DNA of 64,000 nt from CAZMHJ01 sp046350635. Lineage in GTDB: Bacteria; Patescibacteriota; Saccharimonadia; Saccharimonadales; CAIOMD01. Each line of letters opens with the position of its first letter. The first letter of the stretch is position 1. The stretch covers positions 62,001-126,000 of the forward strand of contig JAXLZY010000001.1 of assembly GCA_046350635.1 (NCBI GenBank), read 5' to 3'. Under the pieces are notes generated by a model. It made no database searches, was not told the origin of the DNA, and saw nothing but the letters and a program-made list of their open reading frames with translations. Below, piece after piece: positions 7,744 through 15,618 of the stretch. The position numbers and the translations under genes were made by a program.

Positions 7744-9798
7744 TTAATCCGTGCGAGCGTCTTGGTTCAGTAGTTGTTGGCGAAGTTGCGCAAATCGACG
7801 TGCTTGATTAGCGGCTTCGTCACGAGCGGCTTCTTCTGGAGATTTGCCACTCTTGTTTTGCTTTTGCGGCGCATCGCCCGATTTACCCACTACATTAATA
7901 ACAGGTATAACAATTGGTGAACGCTGAGTTTTTTCGTATAAGAAGTGTGTTACGTGTTCTTTGATTTCTTGCTTAAAGCGATCAAGATCAACACGCTTAA
8001 ACCGCTGTTGAACGGCACGGCGAAGTTCGTTACGAAGTTCGTTCATGAGCTCCTCGTTATCGCGCATATATATAAAGCCACGGCTGATAATGTCTGGGCT
8101 CGTTAGGCTCATACCTGTTTTACGGTCAACCGTAAGTACGACTGCAACTATACCATCCTGGGCCATCATAATTCGATCTTTGACAACCACGTTACTTACA
8201 ATCGCACCGGTTTGGTCAACTAAGACGGTACCGTGAGGCACCTGGCCAAGATGTTCCATTTTGTCACCGGTAAATGCCAAAACATCACCGTTTTCGGCAT
8301 TGTAGGTATTCTTACGTGGTATTCCTTCTTCGACTGCTATTTCGATATGACGTTGCTTAGAACGGTATGAGCCATAAATTGGTACAAAGAAACGAGGTTT
8401 AATAATGTTTATCATTTCGCGGTATTCTTCGATACTCGCGTGGCCTGATACGTGGAGTGGACCAACGCCATCAAGGTCATGAGTCACATGTTGGAACACG
8501 TGTACTTGCTTGCGCAGTAAATCGTCAACCATAGCGCCAATGAGCGCATCATTCCCGGTTTCTGGGATAGGTGTCGAACTTAAGACAACCGTATCTTGAG
8601 GTTTCATCTTGATATGACGGTGGTCACCTGTACTCATACGCATAAGCGCAGAGCTCGGTTCGCCCTGTCCACCGGTACAGATAACAATTACCTTGTCATC
8701 GGGCAATGTATTAGCGCTTGCGATTGGCACAAAGGTTCCTTTAGGCACTTTAACAAAGCCGTGGCGAACTGCCATTTCGAGTGTACTCATCATGCTACGG
8801 CCATCGAGTGCAATTTTACGCCCATGGTGGACGGCAGCATTAATAATCATTTGGATACGGTTAATGTTGGTTGAGAACACGGCCACAAATACGCGACCTG
8901 GTGATTGCTCAAGAATTTGAATGTAGCTAGATTCAATGGTGCTTTCACTTGGGGTGCGACCAGCACGTTCGGTTGTAGTACTTTCTGATAGCAATACTAA
9001 AACGCCTTCGTTACCAAGTTCTTTGAGGCGATCCATGTCGGTTCTTTCGTGGTCGAGTGGCTCTGGGTCAAACCTAAAGTCACCAGTGTTAATGACACGA
9101 CCAACGGGTGTATCAACCACGACAACAGTTGAGCCCGGGATTGAGTGCGTTACGCGTACGAGTTCAACGAAAAAGCTACCTACCTTAAGGCGTTCGTGCG
9201 TGTTTTCGTTCATAACAATAGTCTGAAGTTCAAAGCCTTCGGGCATTGGTAAGCCAAAGTTTTCAAAAATTTCCTCGACACGACCAATCGTAAACTTACT
9301 ACCGTAAACGGGTGCTGGGATTTTTGGAATAATGTGCGGTAAGCCACCGATGTGGTCAAGGTGACCATGGGTAATTACATAAGCACGGAGCTTATGACGG
9401 ATTGACTCTAGGTAGCTCACGTCAGCAATGCCGTAGTTAATACCTGGCAAATCAACACCAAGGTCGTTACCCGCGTCAATCACGATTGCATCGTTTTGGT
9501 ATTCCAGTAGCATCATGTTCTTTGAGCCACCGCCATCCATACCACCAAGTCCAATTATTTTAAGTTGCGGTGAATCATCAATCACATTAGCTCTTTTTTC
9601 GAGCTTTGTTGCTGATGCGTCTAGGTATTCGTTTGCTAGTTTATTTGCCATTTCTGAATTACGCTTTTGGGCGCGAATAGCCGCCCCACGCGATACAGTG
9701 CGGGCTGGTGCAGTTTGTTGCTGCTGTTGGCCACGTTGTTTCTGGCCATTTTGTTTTGGCCGAGCTTGTGGCTTAGGCCTATTTTGTTGTGGAGTCAT
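7744..9798 (-). CDS. rnj: Ribonuclease J
   Basis: RNase J is a metallo-beta-lactamase/beta-CASP nuclease with 5' exonuclease and endonuclease activity, central to mRNA decay in bacteria lacking RNase E. The zinc-binding HxHxDH motif reads THGHLDHIGG (residues 143-152). The beta-CASP core follows and a C-terminal domain completes about 600 residues. The first 50 residues are an extra Gln/Arg/Lys-rich, disordered extension, which might bind RNA or partners. A low-complexity tail of about 45 residues ends the protein. The start has a Shine-Dalgarno-like AGAAGGAAG. Together with pnp nearby it suggests an RNase J/PNPase decay system. Confidence 0.95.
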   Translation of the reverse strand: MTPQQNRPKPQARPKQNGQKQRGQQQQQTAPARTVSRGAAIRAQKRNSEMANKLANEYLDASATKLEKRANVIDDSPQLKIIGLGGMDGGGSKNMMLLEYQNDAIVIDAGNDLGVDLPGINYGIADVSYLESIRHKLRAYVITHGHLDHIGGLPHIIPKIPAPVYGSKFTIGRVEEIFENFGLPMPEGFELQTIVMNENTHERLKVGSFFVELVRVTHSIPGSTVVVVDTPVGRVINTGDFRFDPEPLDHERTDMDRLKELGNEGVLVLLSESTTTERAGRTPSESTIESSYIQILEQSPGRVFVAVFSTNINRIQMIINAAVHHGRKIALDGRSMMSTLEMAVRHGFVKVPKGTFVPIASANTLPDDKVIVICTGGQGEPSSALMRMSTGDHRHIKMKPQDTVVLSSTPIPETGNDALIGAMVDDLLRKQVHVFQHVTHDLDGVGPLHVSGHASIEEYREMINIIKPRFFVPIYGSYRSKQRHIEIAVEEGIPRKNTYNAENGDVLAFTGDKMEHLGQVPHGTVLVDQTGAIVSNVVVKDRIMMAQDGIVAVVLTVDRKTGMSLTSPDIISRGFIYMRDNEELMNELRNELRRAVQQRFKRVDLDRFKQEIKEHVTHFLYEKTQRSPIVIPVINVVGKSGDAPQKQNKSGKSPEEAARDEAANQARRFAQLRQQLLNQDARTD

Positions 9799-9825
9799 AT
9801 AGTTACTATCTTCCTTCTCTTTAAT

Positions 9826-10398
9826 TTATTTAGATTCTCTTATTACTTTTAAAATTTCGGGGATACGACTGAAATCATCAATGAGTGTTTGTCGCATGCC
9901 ACCGTTATAGAGTGCCGCTGCTGGATGGAACAGTGGTAAATACACTAATCCATTCTTCCTTTTTGGCTCTCCGTGAACCTGACTAATTTGTAAATTTGGC
10001 AAAAAGCAGTTCATACTATGCCGCCCGAGGGTTACAACTAACAGTGGTTGAATGACTGCGAGCTGTTGCTCTAGATAGGGCAAAAAAGCTGCTTTTTCAT
10101 CTGGGAGTGGATCACGATTATTGGGCGGACGATACTTTACGATGTTCGTAATGTACACTTGCTCGCGCTTTAAATTAATCGTTGCAAGCATTTCGCTCAA
10201 AAACTTGCCACTCGCTCCGACAAATGGTAACCCTTGTTCATCTTCCTGCCTACCGGGCGCTTCGCCGATAAAAACAATATCTGCATCAGGGTTGCCATCT
10301 CCAAAAACAAGGTTCTTGGCCTGCTCGGCCAAATGGTCGCAGATATTATTGGTAATAATATCTGCTTTGATTTGGTCAAGAGACGATTGTTTGTTCAA
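9826..10398 (-). CDS. Uracil-DNA glycosylase, family 4-like, lacking Fe-S cysteines
   Basis: Family 4 enzymes remove uracil from DNA to start base excision repair. Motif A (GEAPGRQEDEQGLPFVGASG, residues 45-64) and motif B (LFHPAA, 156-161) are intact, as is the NIVKYRPPNNR segment. Family 4 members normally bind a 4Fe-4S cluster through four Cys; here only C20 remains of the first pair, position 84 is Thr (VYITN instead of VYICN), and Ala replaces the fourth. So the cluster is probably absent while the active site is kept. The start is TTG. The gene lies between pnp and rnj, all on the same strand. Confidence 0.85.
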   Translation of the reverse strand: MNKQSSLDQIKADIITNNICDHLAEQAKNLVFGDGNPDADIVFIGEAPGRQEDEQGLPFVGASGKFLSEMLATINLKREQVYITNIVKYRPPNNRDPLPDEKAAFLPYLEQQLAVIQPLLVVTLGRHSMNCFLPNLQISQVHGEPKRKNGLVYLPLFHPAAALYNGGMRQTLIDDFSRIPEILKVIRESK

Positions 10399-10444
10399 AT
10401 CTTGGTACCTTGTATGGTGCTCTCATTAGCTGAGAGCAGACTTA

Positions 10445-12562
10445 CTATTTAGCTTTTTTCATGCTGAGGTTTAATCGGCCACGATCGTCAATCGCCACTA
10501 ACTTAACCTTCACCTTGTCACCCTCTTTAACAACATCACTTGGGTGTTCAACTCGTTCTTCTGCCATTTCGCTAACATGAACCATACCATCAACACCGGG
10601 CATAATGTTCACAAATGCACCAAAGTCCATAATTTTCACGACAGTACCGTCATAGACCTTACCTACTTCAGGTTCTTCAGTTAGGCTTTCAATCCACTTA
10701 CGGGTTGCATCAATGCTTGCCTTATCTGGGCTGGCGATAAAGACCGTTCCATCATCTTTAATATCGATATCGGCACCGGTTTCGGCAATAATCTTGTTAA
10801 TCGTTTCGCCACCCTTACCAATCACATCGCGAATCTTATCTGGGTTGATGTGCATGCTTTCAACACGTGGTGCGTACGGGCTGAGTTCTTTGTTTGGCGC
10901 GCTAATAGTGCTAAGCATGTGCTCTAAAATGTGTGCGCGACCTTCTTTAGCTTGCGTGAGCGCGGCTGCTAAAACTTTTGGTTCAAGGCCATGGACTTTC
11001 ATATCCATCTGTAGGGCTGTAATACCTTTTTCGGTACCAGTGACTTTAAAGTCCATATCACCGGCAAAATCTTCGGCATCGGCAATATCACTTAAAATAT
11101 ATGGCTTGTTGCCTTCCATCATAAGTCCCATTGCAATACCACTGACAGGTCGCTTAAGAGGTACACCAGCGTCCATAAGCGCCAAACAGCTGCTACAAGT
11201 TGCTGCCATACTGGTTGAACCGTTTTGACTCATAATTTCGGTAACGCTACGAATAGCATATGGGAACTCTTCTTCGCTTGGCAAAACTGCTGTTAAGGCG
11301 CGTTCTGCAAGGTAGCCATGGCCAATTTCTCGGCGGCCTGGACTACCAAGACGACGAACCTCACCAACGGTGTAGCCTGGGGCATTGTAGTGGTGCATAT
11401 AGCGTCGCTCGTGGTCTTTTTCCATAGTATCTACCAGTTGTGCATAGCTAAGCGGAGCAAGTGTAACGATGTTTAAGGCCTGGGTCATACCGCGAGTAAA
11501 GATACTGCTACCATGCACTCGTGGTAGTAAACCAACTTGGCTACTTAATGGGCGGATTTCGGTTAGTTTGCGACCATCAGGGCGAACACCATCCTTTAAA
11601 ATTCCGGCGCGTACGTCTTTGTGGAGTGCCAGCGTAAAGGCTTCATCATATTCGGTTTTAAGGTCGGCATATACTTCTTCGCCATACTTTTCTTGTAGTG
11701 ATTCGTGGAACTGCTGTCGAAGAGCATTAACAAGGTCGTTGCGTTCTGGGTAAGCAGCGCGAATGTTTTCGCCAAACTTACCTTCTACCCATGCATCAAC
11801 TTCTTTTTGAACTTCTTCGTTTGGCAAATCAAGCTCAAATTCTTGTTCGGTAACGCCAACTTTTTTAACAAGTTCTTGCTGAACTTTAATTGCAGGTTGC
11901 ATGGCTTTGTACGCCCATTCAATGGCATCGGCTACGGTTTGTTCTGATACTTCACTCGCACCAGCCTCAACCATCATGACACCGTGTTCGGTACCGGCTA
12001 CAACTAAGTCAAGCTCGCCTTCGTCGTACTCTTTACCTGGTAGGAATGCGTCAAACGTACCGTCTTTGAGTCCAACGCGTAAACCAGCTACTGGGCCATC
12101 AAACGGTGCACCGGTAAGGCTAAAGGCGGCGCTCATCGCAATCATGGCAATAACATCTGGCCTAAAGGTAGGGTCAAGACTTAATACGGTTGCAACACCC
12201 TGGGCTTCGTGGCGATAGCCTTTTGGCCATAACGGGCGGATTGGGCGGTCGATTAAACGACCAATCAAAATTGCGTCGTCACTAGGGCGACCTTCGCGCT
12301 TAATAAAACGGCTGCCACTAATTTTGCCAGCTGCATACATTTTTTCTTCGTAGTCGATACTAAGCGGGAAGTAATCCATGCCACTAAGGCGATTTGGGCT
12401 GACCATAGCGGTGCCAAGGACGACGGTTTCACCGTACGTTACAAGTACTGATGCGCTGGTTCGAAACCCGACGCGGTTAATTTCTAGTTTTAATGTGCGG
12501 CCAAAAAACTCCGTTTCGACGGTTACAAGCTTTTTGCCGTATGGGTTAATGATATCTCCCAT
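10445..12562 (-). CDS. pnp: Polyribonucleotide nucleotidyltransferase (PNPase)
   Basis: PNPase degrades RNA 3' to 5' using phosphate. Two RNase PH-like domains with a helical insert fill residues 1-550. A KH domain (PDKIRDVIGKGGETINKII, about 560-620) and an S1 domain (VGKVYDGTVVKIMDFGAFVNI, about 625-700) bind RNA. The length of 705 aa is standard. It follows rpsO, as in many bacteria, but has its own extended -10 promoter (TATAAT, 12677-12682) and a structured leader of about 110 nt. The start ATG at 12562 has AAAGGAT 10 nt upstream. Regulation by RNA structure is likely (see leader). Confidence 0.97.
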   Translation of the reverse strand: MGDIINPYGKKLVTVETEFFGRTLKLEINRVGFRTSASVLVTYGETVVLGTAMVSPNRLSGMDYFPLSIDYEEKMYAAGKISGSRFIKREGRPSDDAILIGRLIDRPIRPLWPKGYRHEAQGVATVLSLDPTFRPDVIAMIAMSAAFSLTGAPFDGPVAGLRVGLKDGTFDAFLPGKEYDEGELDLVVAGTEHGVMMVEAGASEVSEQTVADAIEWAYKAMQPAIKVQQELVKKVGVTEQEFELDLPNEEVQKEVDAWVEGKFGENIRAAYPERNDLVNALRQQFHESLQEKYGEEVYADLKTEYDEAFTLALHKDVRAGILKDGVRPDGRKLTEIRPLSSQVGLLPRVHGSSIFTRGMTQALNIVTLAPLSYAQLVDTMEKDHERRYMHHYNAPGYTVGEVRRLGSPGRREIGHGYLAERALTAVLPSEEEFPYAIRSVTEIMSQNGSTSMAATCSSCLALMDAGVPLKRPVSGIAMGLMMEGNKPYILSDIADAEDFAGDMDFKVTGTEKGITALQMDMKVHGLEPKVLAAALTQAKEGRAHILEHMLSTISAPNKELSPYAPRVESMHINPDKIRDVIGKGGETINKIIAETGADIDIKDDGTVFIASPDKASIDATRKWIESLTEEPEVGKVYDGTVVKIMDFGAFVNIMPGVDGMVHVSEMAEERVEHPSDVVKEGDKVKVKLVAIDDRGRLNLSMKKAK

Positions 12563-12682
12563 GTGGTTTTATCCTTTCTGTAGTCAACGTGACAGGGTTC
12601 AGATATAGGTGAACGCATGCGTCCAGGTATAGCTGTGCTCTGTCACCTTGCCTTTTATGTTGTGCCCTTAATACCTATTATA
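12563..12682 (-). promoter_or_regulatory. pnp promoter and structured 5' leader
   Basis: An extended -10 (TGC-TATAAT; TATAAT at 12677-12682) starts a leader of about 110 nt. In it GTGACAG and CTGTCAC (12640-12646 and 12589-12595) pair as the closing stem of a 58-nt structure containing the palindrome ACGCATGCGT. The stem ends about 27 nt before the pnp ATG. In E. coli, pnp is autoregulated through cleavage of a leader hairpin; a similar logic is plausible here by inference. Confidence 0.5.
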
Positions 12683-12719
12683 GCAAGTAACCCTGGCTTC
12701 TGGTTATGCCTTTTACTTG

Positions 12720-12777
12720 GGGTTAACGCGCTAGTTCTTGGTACTAACAATAGTACGAACAACTAGAGAGTTAACCC
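12720..12777 (-). repeat. Long hairpin between rpsO and pnp
   Basis: Outer arms GGGTTAAC/GTTAACCC (12720-12727 and 12770-12777) enclose CTAGTT/AACTAG (12731-12736, 12761-12766) and GTACTA/TAGTAC (12741-12746, 12751-12756), making one long imperfect stem. It begins at the rpsO stop codon. No T-run follows on either strand, so it resembles a processing or stabilising hairpin, not an intrinsic terminator. Confidence 0.6.
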
Positions 12778-13043
12778 TAGCGGCGAATGCCAAGTTTTGC
12801 GATAAGTTCAAGATACGCTTTGCTGTCTTGTTCCGCCAAGTACTTCAAAAGGCGCTTGCGCTTGCCAACAAGCTGCAATAGACCACGGCGAGCCATGTAA
12901 TCATGCTTGTTTTCCTTGAGGTGCTCGGTGATTTCAGCAATGCGAGCAGTCAGAATGCTAACCTGTACTTCTGGAGAACCAGTGTCGGTTTTGCTTGTCT
13001 GATGAGTCTTGATAAGCTCTGCTTTTTTAGCGGTTGAAATCAT
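12777..13043 (-). CDS. rpsO: 30S ribosomal protein uS15
   Basis: uS15 binds the central domain of 16S rRNA early in assembly. The whole family fold is present: ISTAKKAELIKTHQ, then SPEVQVSILTARIAEITEHLK, MARRGLLQLVGKRKRLLKYL. The ATG at 13043 gives 88 aa, the normal length; the longer open frame upstream would add 13 unrelated residues. The Shine-Dalgarno is weak. It sits between truB (28 nt upstream) and pnp, a common bacterial order (truB-rpsO-pnp). A long hairpin starts right at the stop codon. Confidence 0.96.
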   Translation of the reverse strand: MISTAKKAELIKTHQTSKTDTGSPEVQVSILTARIAEITEHLKENKHDYMARRGLLQLVGKRKRLLKYLAEQDSKAYLELIAKLGIRR

Positions 13044-13071
13044 ACAAGGACATAGTTTACCAGATATGTAC

Positions 13072-13764
13072 TCAGTTTTCAAGCGTTACGAGATTTTGCT
13101 CGATTGTTGCATACATTATGTCTGCGAGCGGTACGGCATTTTCGATACTAAAGTCACCTATACTGGTACGTCTAAGGTTGCTCATATAGGCACCAGTTTC
13201 AAGCATGTTACCGATGTCTTCTACTAGGCTACGGATATACGTACCGCTACCTACTTCGCTCGTAAACCGCACGTATGGGTACTCGTATGATACGAGTTCG
13301 TTTTTATAAATAGTCACCTGTCGGGGCTCAATTACAACTTCTTTGCCTTTGCGCGCTAAATTGTATGCGCGCTGGCCGTTAACTTTTATGGCACTAAATG
13401 CCGGTGGAGTTTGCATAATCTGCCCCGTAAAGGCTTGTAGGGCGTCAGCAACCGCTTGTTCGGTCGGTTGAGTGTTAGACACAGCAGTGATTTCGCCCTC
13501 TTTGTCACCGGTCGTGGATGTTTCGCCTAACTTCATAGTTACTTCGTAGGTTTTATCTTGTTTGAGTAGTTCGGGCACTCGTTTAGTGTATGTACCAATT
13601 GCGAGTACTAACAACCCAGTAGCGGCTGGGTCTAAGGTGCCAGTATGGCCTACCTTAATGTTTTTAATCCCAAAATGTGCCCTTAGCACGCCACGAACTT
13701 TGGCAACAACGCCAAAACTACTAACACCAGCTGGTTTATCAACTAAAAGTAAGCCTTCTATCAC
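13072..13764 (-). CDS. truB: tRNA pseudouridine-55 synthase
   Basis: TruB makes pseudouridine 55 in the T-loop of tRNAs. The N-terminal segment EGLLLVDKPAGVSSF and the catalytic motif (KVGHTGTLDPAATGLL, with the active Asp) are intact, and the insert and C-terminal strands are normal. I prefer a GTG start at 13764, giving the family's normal N-terminus (IEGLLLVDKP). The -10 box TACAAT ends 6 nt before it and no Shine-Dalgarno is present, suggesting a leaderless mRNA. The longer frame from 13821 would run through the divergent gene's start and add unrelated residues. Confidence 0.93.
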   Translation of the reverse strand: MIEGLLLVDKPAGVSSFGVVAKVRGVLRAHFGIKNIKVGHTGTLDPAATGLLVLAIGTYTKRVPELLKQDKTYEVTMKLGETSTTGDKEGEITAVSNTQPTEQAVADALQAFTGQIMQTPPAFSAIKVNGQRAYNLARKGKEVVIEPRQVTIYKNELVSYEYPYVRFTSEVGSGTYIRSLVEDIGNMLETGAYMSNLRRTSIGDFSIENAVPLADIMYATIEQNLVTLEN

Positions 13765-13770
13765 CAGGGC

Positions 13771-13780
13771 ATTGTACAAT
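13771..13780. promoter_or_regulatory. Shared palindromic -10 of truB and the PIG-L gene
   Basis: ATTGTACAAT is a perfect 10-bp palindrome that reads TACAAT on both strands. On the minus strand it ends 6 nt before the truB GTG; on the plus strand 8 nt before the ATG at 13789. Neither gene has a Shine-Dalgarno. One symmetric element thus appears to drive two divergent leaderless mRNAs. Confidence 0.65.
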
Positions 13781-13788
13781 AAACTGAT

Positions 13789-14481
13789 ATGAAACAGGTT
13801 TTTATTGGTATTTTTGCTCACCCAGACGATGAAAGTTTTGGACCAAGTGGCACGCTCGCATTACAGATACAAAACGGTGCCGAAGTTCATCTAATATGCG
13901 CAACCGGTGGCGAACATGGTCAAAACCCAGACGCACACGATGATTTAGGCGATGCTCGTGTTAAAGAGTGGTACGCAGCCGGTGCTTTACTTGGCGTAAA
14001 AAGTCAGCACCACCTCGGTTTTATCGATGGCACGCTCAATAATAACCAATTCAAAGCAATCGCTAAAAAGACTCAAGATATTATTGAAAGTATTCTTGCT
14101 AATTACGATGAAAGCACCGAATTTACACTAATAACCATGGATCAAAACGGGATTTCAGGCCATATAGATCACATAACTATGAGTTTTGTAGCAAGCTATG
14201 TATTTGTAAATCTACGGGCAGAAGATGCACGCATTAAAGCGCTCTGGTACTTTTGCGTACCCGATTACGTCTTGCCGAGCGTGGATACAAGTTTCGTCTT
14301 TCGTTCAAAAGGTCGTGCAGAATCAGAAATTGATATCAGGCATGATATATCTACTGTGTTTGAGCTTAAAAAACAAATTATGCGTGCCCACATATCACAA
14401 CGCGGTGACGCCGAAATGTTGATTGCACGCGCCGAGCAAGCTCCCAAAATCGAAGAGTGTTTTTATACCTATAAAGACTAG
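13789..14481 (+). CDS. PIG-L/LmbE-family deacetylase
   Basis: PIG-L proteins are zinc-dependent N-deacetylases acting on GlcNAc-containing molecules (mycothiol and antibiotic precursors, GPI anchors). The metal-binding motif AHPDDE is at residues 10-15, followed by ICATGGEHGQN and a downstream HxxH-type site (GHIDHITM, about 123-130). The length of 230 aa fits the family. The substrate cannot be told; there is no mycothiol or bacillithiol gene nearby. It is monocistronic, divergent from truB, with a -10 (TACAAT) 8 nt before the ATG and no Shine-Dalgarno. Confidence 0.88.
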   Translation: MKQVFIGIFAHPDDESFGPSGTLALQIQNGAEVHLICATGGEHGQNPDAHDDLGDARVKEWYAAGALLGVKSQHHLGFIDGTLNNNQFKAIAKKTQDIIESILANYDESTEFTLITMDQNGISGHIDHITMSFVASYVFVNLRAEDARIKALWYFCVPDYVLPSVDTSFVFRSKGRAESEIDIRHDISTVFELKKQIMRAHISQRGDAEMLIARAEQAPKIEECFYTYKD

Positions 14482-14690
14482 TTCTTTTACAACTTTGCAT
14501 GTCAAAGTTGTACAAACCACCGGGGCTACGTTTGTTAACAGGCGTAAGCTTTGGATAATAATCACAACTGCAAAAAGAACTCACCAAAACTTGAATACTT
14601 GGGATGTTTTGGCTTAACACCTTTTTGCATTTAAGTTGTTATTCTTACCAATCTCACCCTGTAGCAAGCCGATGCCCCGGACCCCGAAAG
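14482..14690. other. 209-nt intergenic region with two inverted repeats
   Basis: ACAACTTTG/CAAAGTTGT (14489-14497 and 14503-14511) forms a 9-bp stem just after the PIG-L stop. CTGTAGC/GCTACAG (near 14658-14664 and 14690-14696) encloses a GC-rich 25-nt loop and is followed on the plus strand by a T-run, so it could end the PIG-L transcript. No convincing protein frame or tRNA is visible; a small RNA cannot be excluded. Confidence 0.35.
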
Positions 14691-15326
14691 CTACAGTATA
14701 TTTTTTAGCGTTGCTATGAGTTCTGCCCGCGCATTGCCAGTAAAATCATGGTCAGCATTAATTGTTAGAACTTTTGCGTTACTAATTTCAGAAAAATCGG
14801 TATTACCAAGTACGTTATCCCCCTCTACTTTGACAATTGCAGTGGGCACCCTTTCGGCTAATTCTTTGTATATTTTTATAGGGTCGCGGTTATCGAGGCT
14901 TTTAACATACGAACTCGGTACAAGTGTTGTCGTACCGTCAGTGCGCGGCAGTTTTGATACACCATCTAAGTTAATTTCAGAACCGGGGCGTTCTTGTAAC
15001 TTTTCAATCACGCGCTGCATACTCATCTTGATTGGCGGAGCTAAAAGAACTGCTTTATTAATTTTGCTTGCGTCGATAAGTCCCCCAACTATACACCCTT
15101 GAGAATGGCAAAGTAAGGATATCTCACCTTCCGCCTTATCCACGACTGATTGTAATTTTGCTACTTGGGAATCAATATCAGCAACTTCGATATCGCCATT
15201 GTCTAAAATGGTATTGTAATCAAACAAGATGAAATTATAGTCGGGGAAAGCTTGGCTAATATCAGTAAACATTCCCCTTGAATCAGCTTTTACACCAAAT
15301 CCATGTGAGCAAATTACAGTCTTCAT
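14691..15326 (-). CDS. Alpha/beta-hydrolase fold protein (211 aa)
   Basis: The nucleophile elbow reads LCHSQGCIVGG (GxSxG-like with HSQG, around residue 88). The N-terminus MKTVICSHGFGVKADSRG carries the oxyanion HGFG turn, and a late TINADHDFTGNA provides candidate Asp and His of the triad. This makes a small serine hydrolase, perhaps an esterase or lipase; no substrate is suggested. No signal peptide is seen, so it should be cytosolic. The ATG at 15326 is chosen because TATTAT (15333-15338) ends 6 nt before it, a leaderless arrangement; the longer frame would start inside that promoter. Confidence 0.82.
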   Translation of the reverse strand: MKTVICSHGFGVKADSRGMFTDISQAFPDYNFILFDYNTILDNGDIEVADIDSQVAKLQSVVDKAEGEISLLCHSQGCIVGGLIDASKINKAVLLAPPIKMSMQRVIEKLQERPGSEINLDGVSKLPRTDGTTTLVPSSYVKSLDNRDPIKIYKELAERVPTAIVKVEGDNVLGNTDFSEISNAKVLTINADHDFTGNARAELIATLKNIL

Positions 15327-15532
15327 TACCCAATAATAGCGCAAATTCCAGTTATGCGTTCATGGCATGCACCCGAAAAACTGATTTAGGTGATGTAAAA
15401 GGTATCATGTCCATGGCAAAAAGGTGTTTGAGTGATTTCAATCTTAAAGTTATAAGAAATCATGAGTTCTTTTTGCGATATGTAGCTTTTACTATCAGAT
15501 AAGAGTCTTTGGGGTGTTGCGAGGCTCTTTTG

Positions 15533-15591
15533 CCTACTTTTACAGCTGGTAGGTAAAAGTAGGTCGGTCGCATGAGCTTGCGGAGCAAGCT
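15533..15591. repeat. Tandem inverted repeats in a 270-nt intergenic gap
   Basis: CCTACTTTTAC/GTAAAAGTAGG (15533-15543, 15553-15563; 11 bp) is followed by AGCTTGC-GGA-GCAAGCT (15575-15591). They lie between the DHH-like gene and the hydrolase promoter. Neither has a T-run. Their pairing resembles REP-type elements; I see no second copy in this window. The rest of 15345-15618 shows no convincing gene. Confidence 0.5.
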
Positions 15592-15618
15592 GCGAAAAGA
15601 AATTACTATCGATAAGTC

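Noticed and set aside
8596..9226. Long plus-strand frames opposite rnj (up to 96 codons)
   Set aside because: Shadow frames created by the codon use of rnj; no start signals and no family features.
10713..11228. 171-codon plus-strand frame opposite pnp
   Set aside because: Antisense to conserved PNPase domains; the residues are the usual Ser/Leu-rich shadow composition.
14378..14620. Minus-strand 80-codon frame across the PIG-L end and spacer
   Set aside because: Mostly antisense to a well-supported gene, with no Shine-Dalgarno or promoter and no coherent protein character.
14630..14700. tRNA or tmRNA gene in the structured spacer
   Set aside because: No T-loop consensus, anticodon arm or CCA-like end, and no tmRNA tag frame.
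15278..15502. Plus-strand frame of 74 codons in the gap after the hydrolase gene
   Set aside because: Its first half is antisense to the hydrolase start and its promoter; the second half has no start signals. Kept as non-coding.
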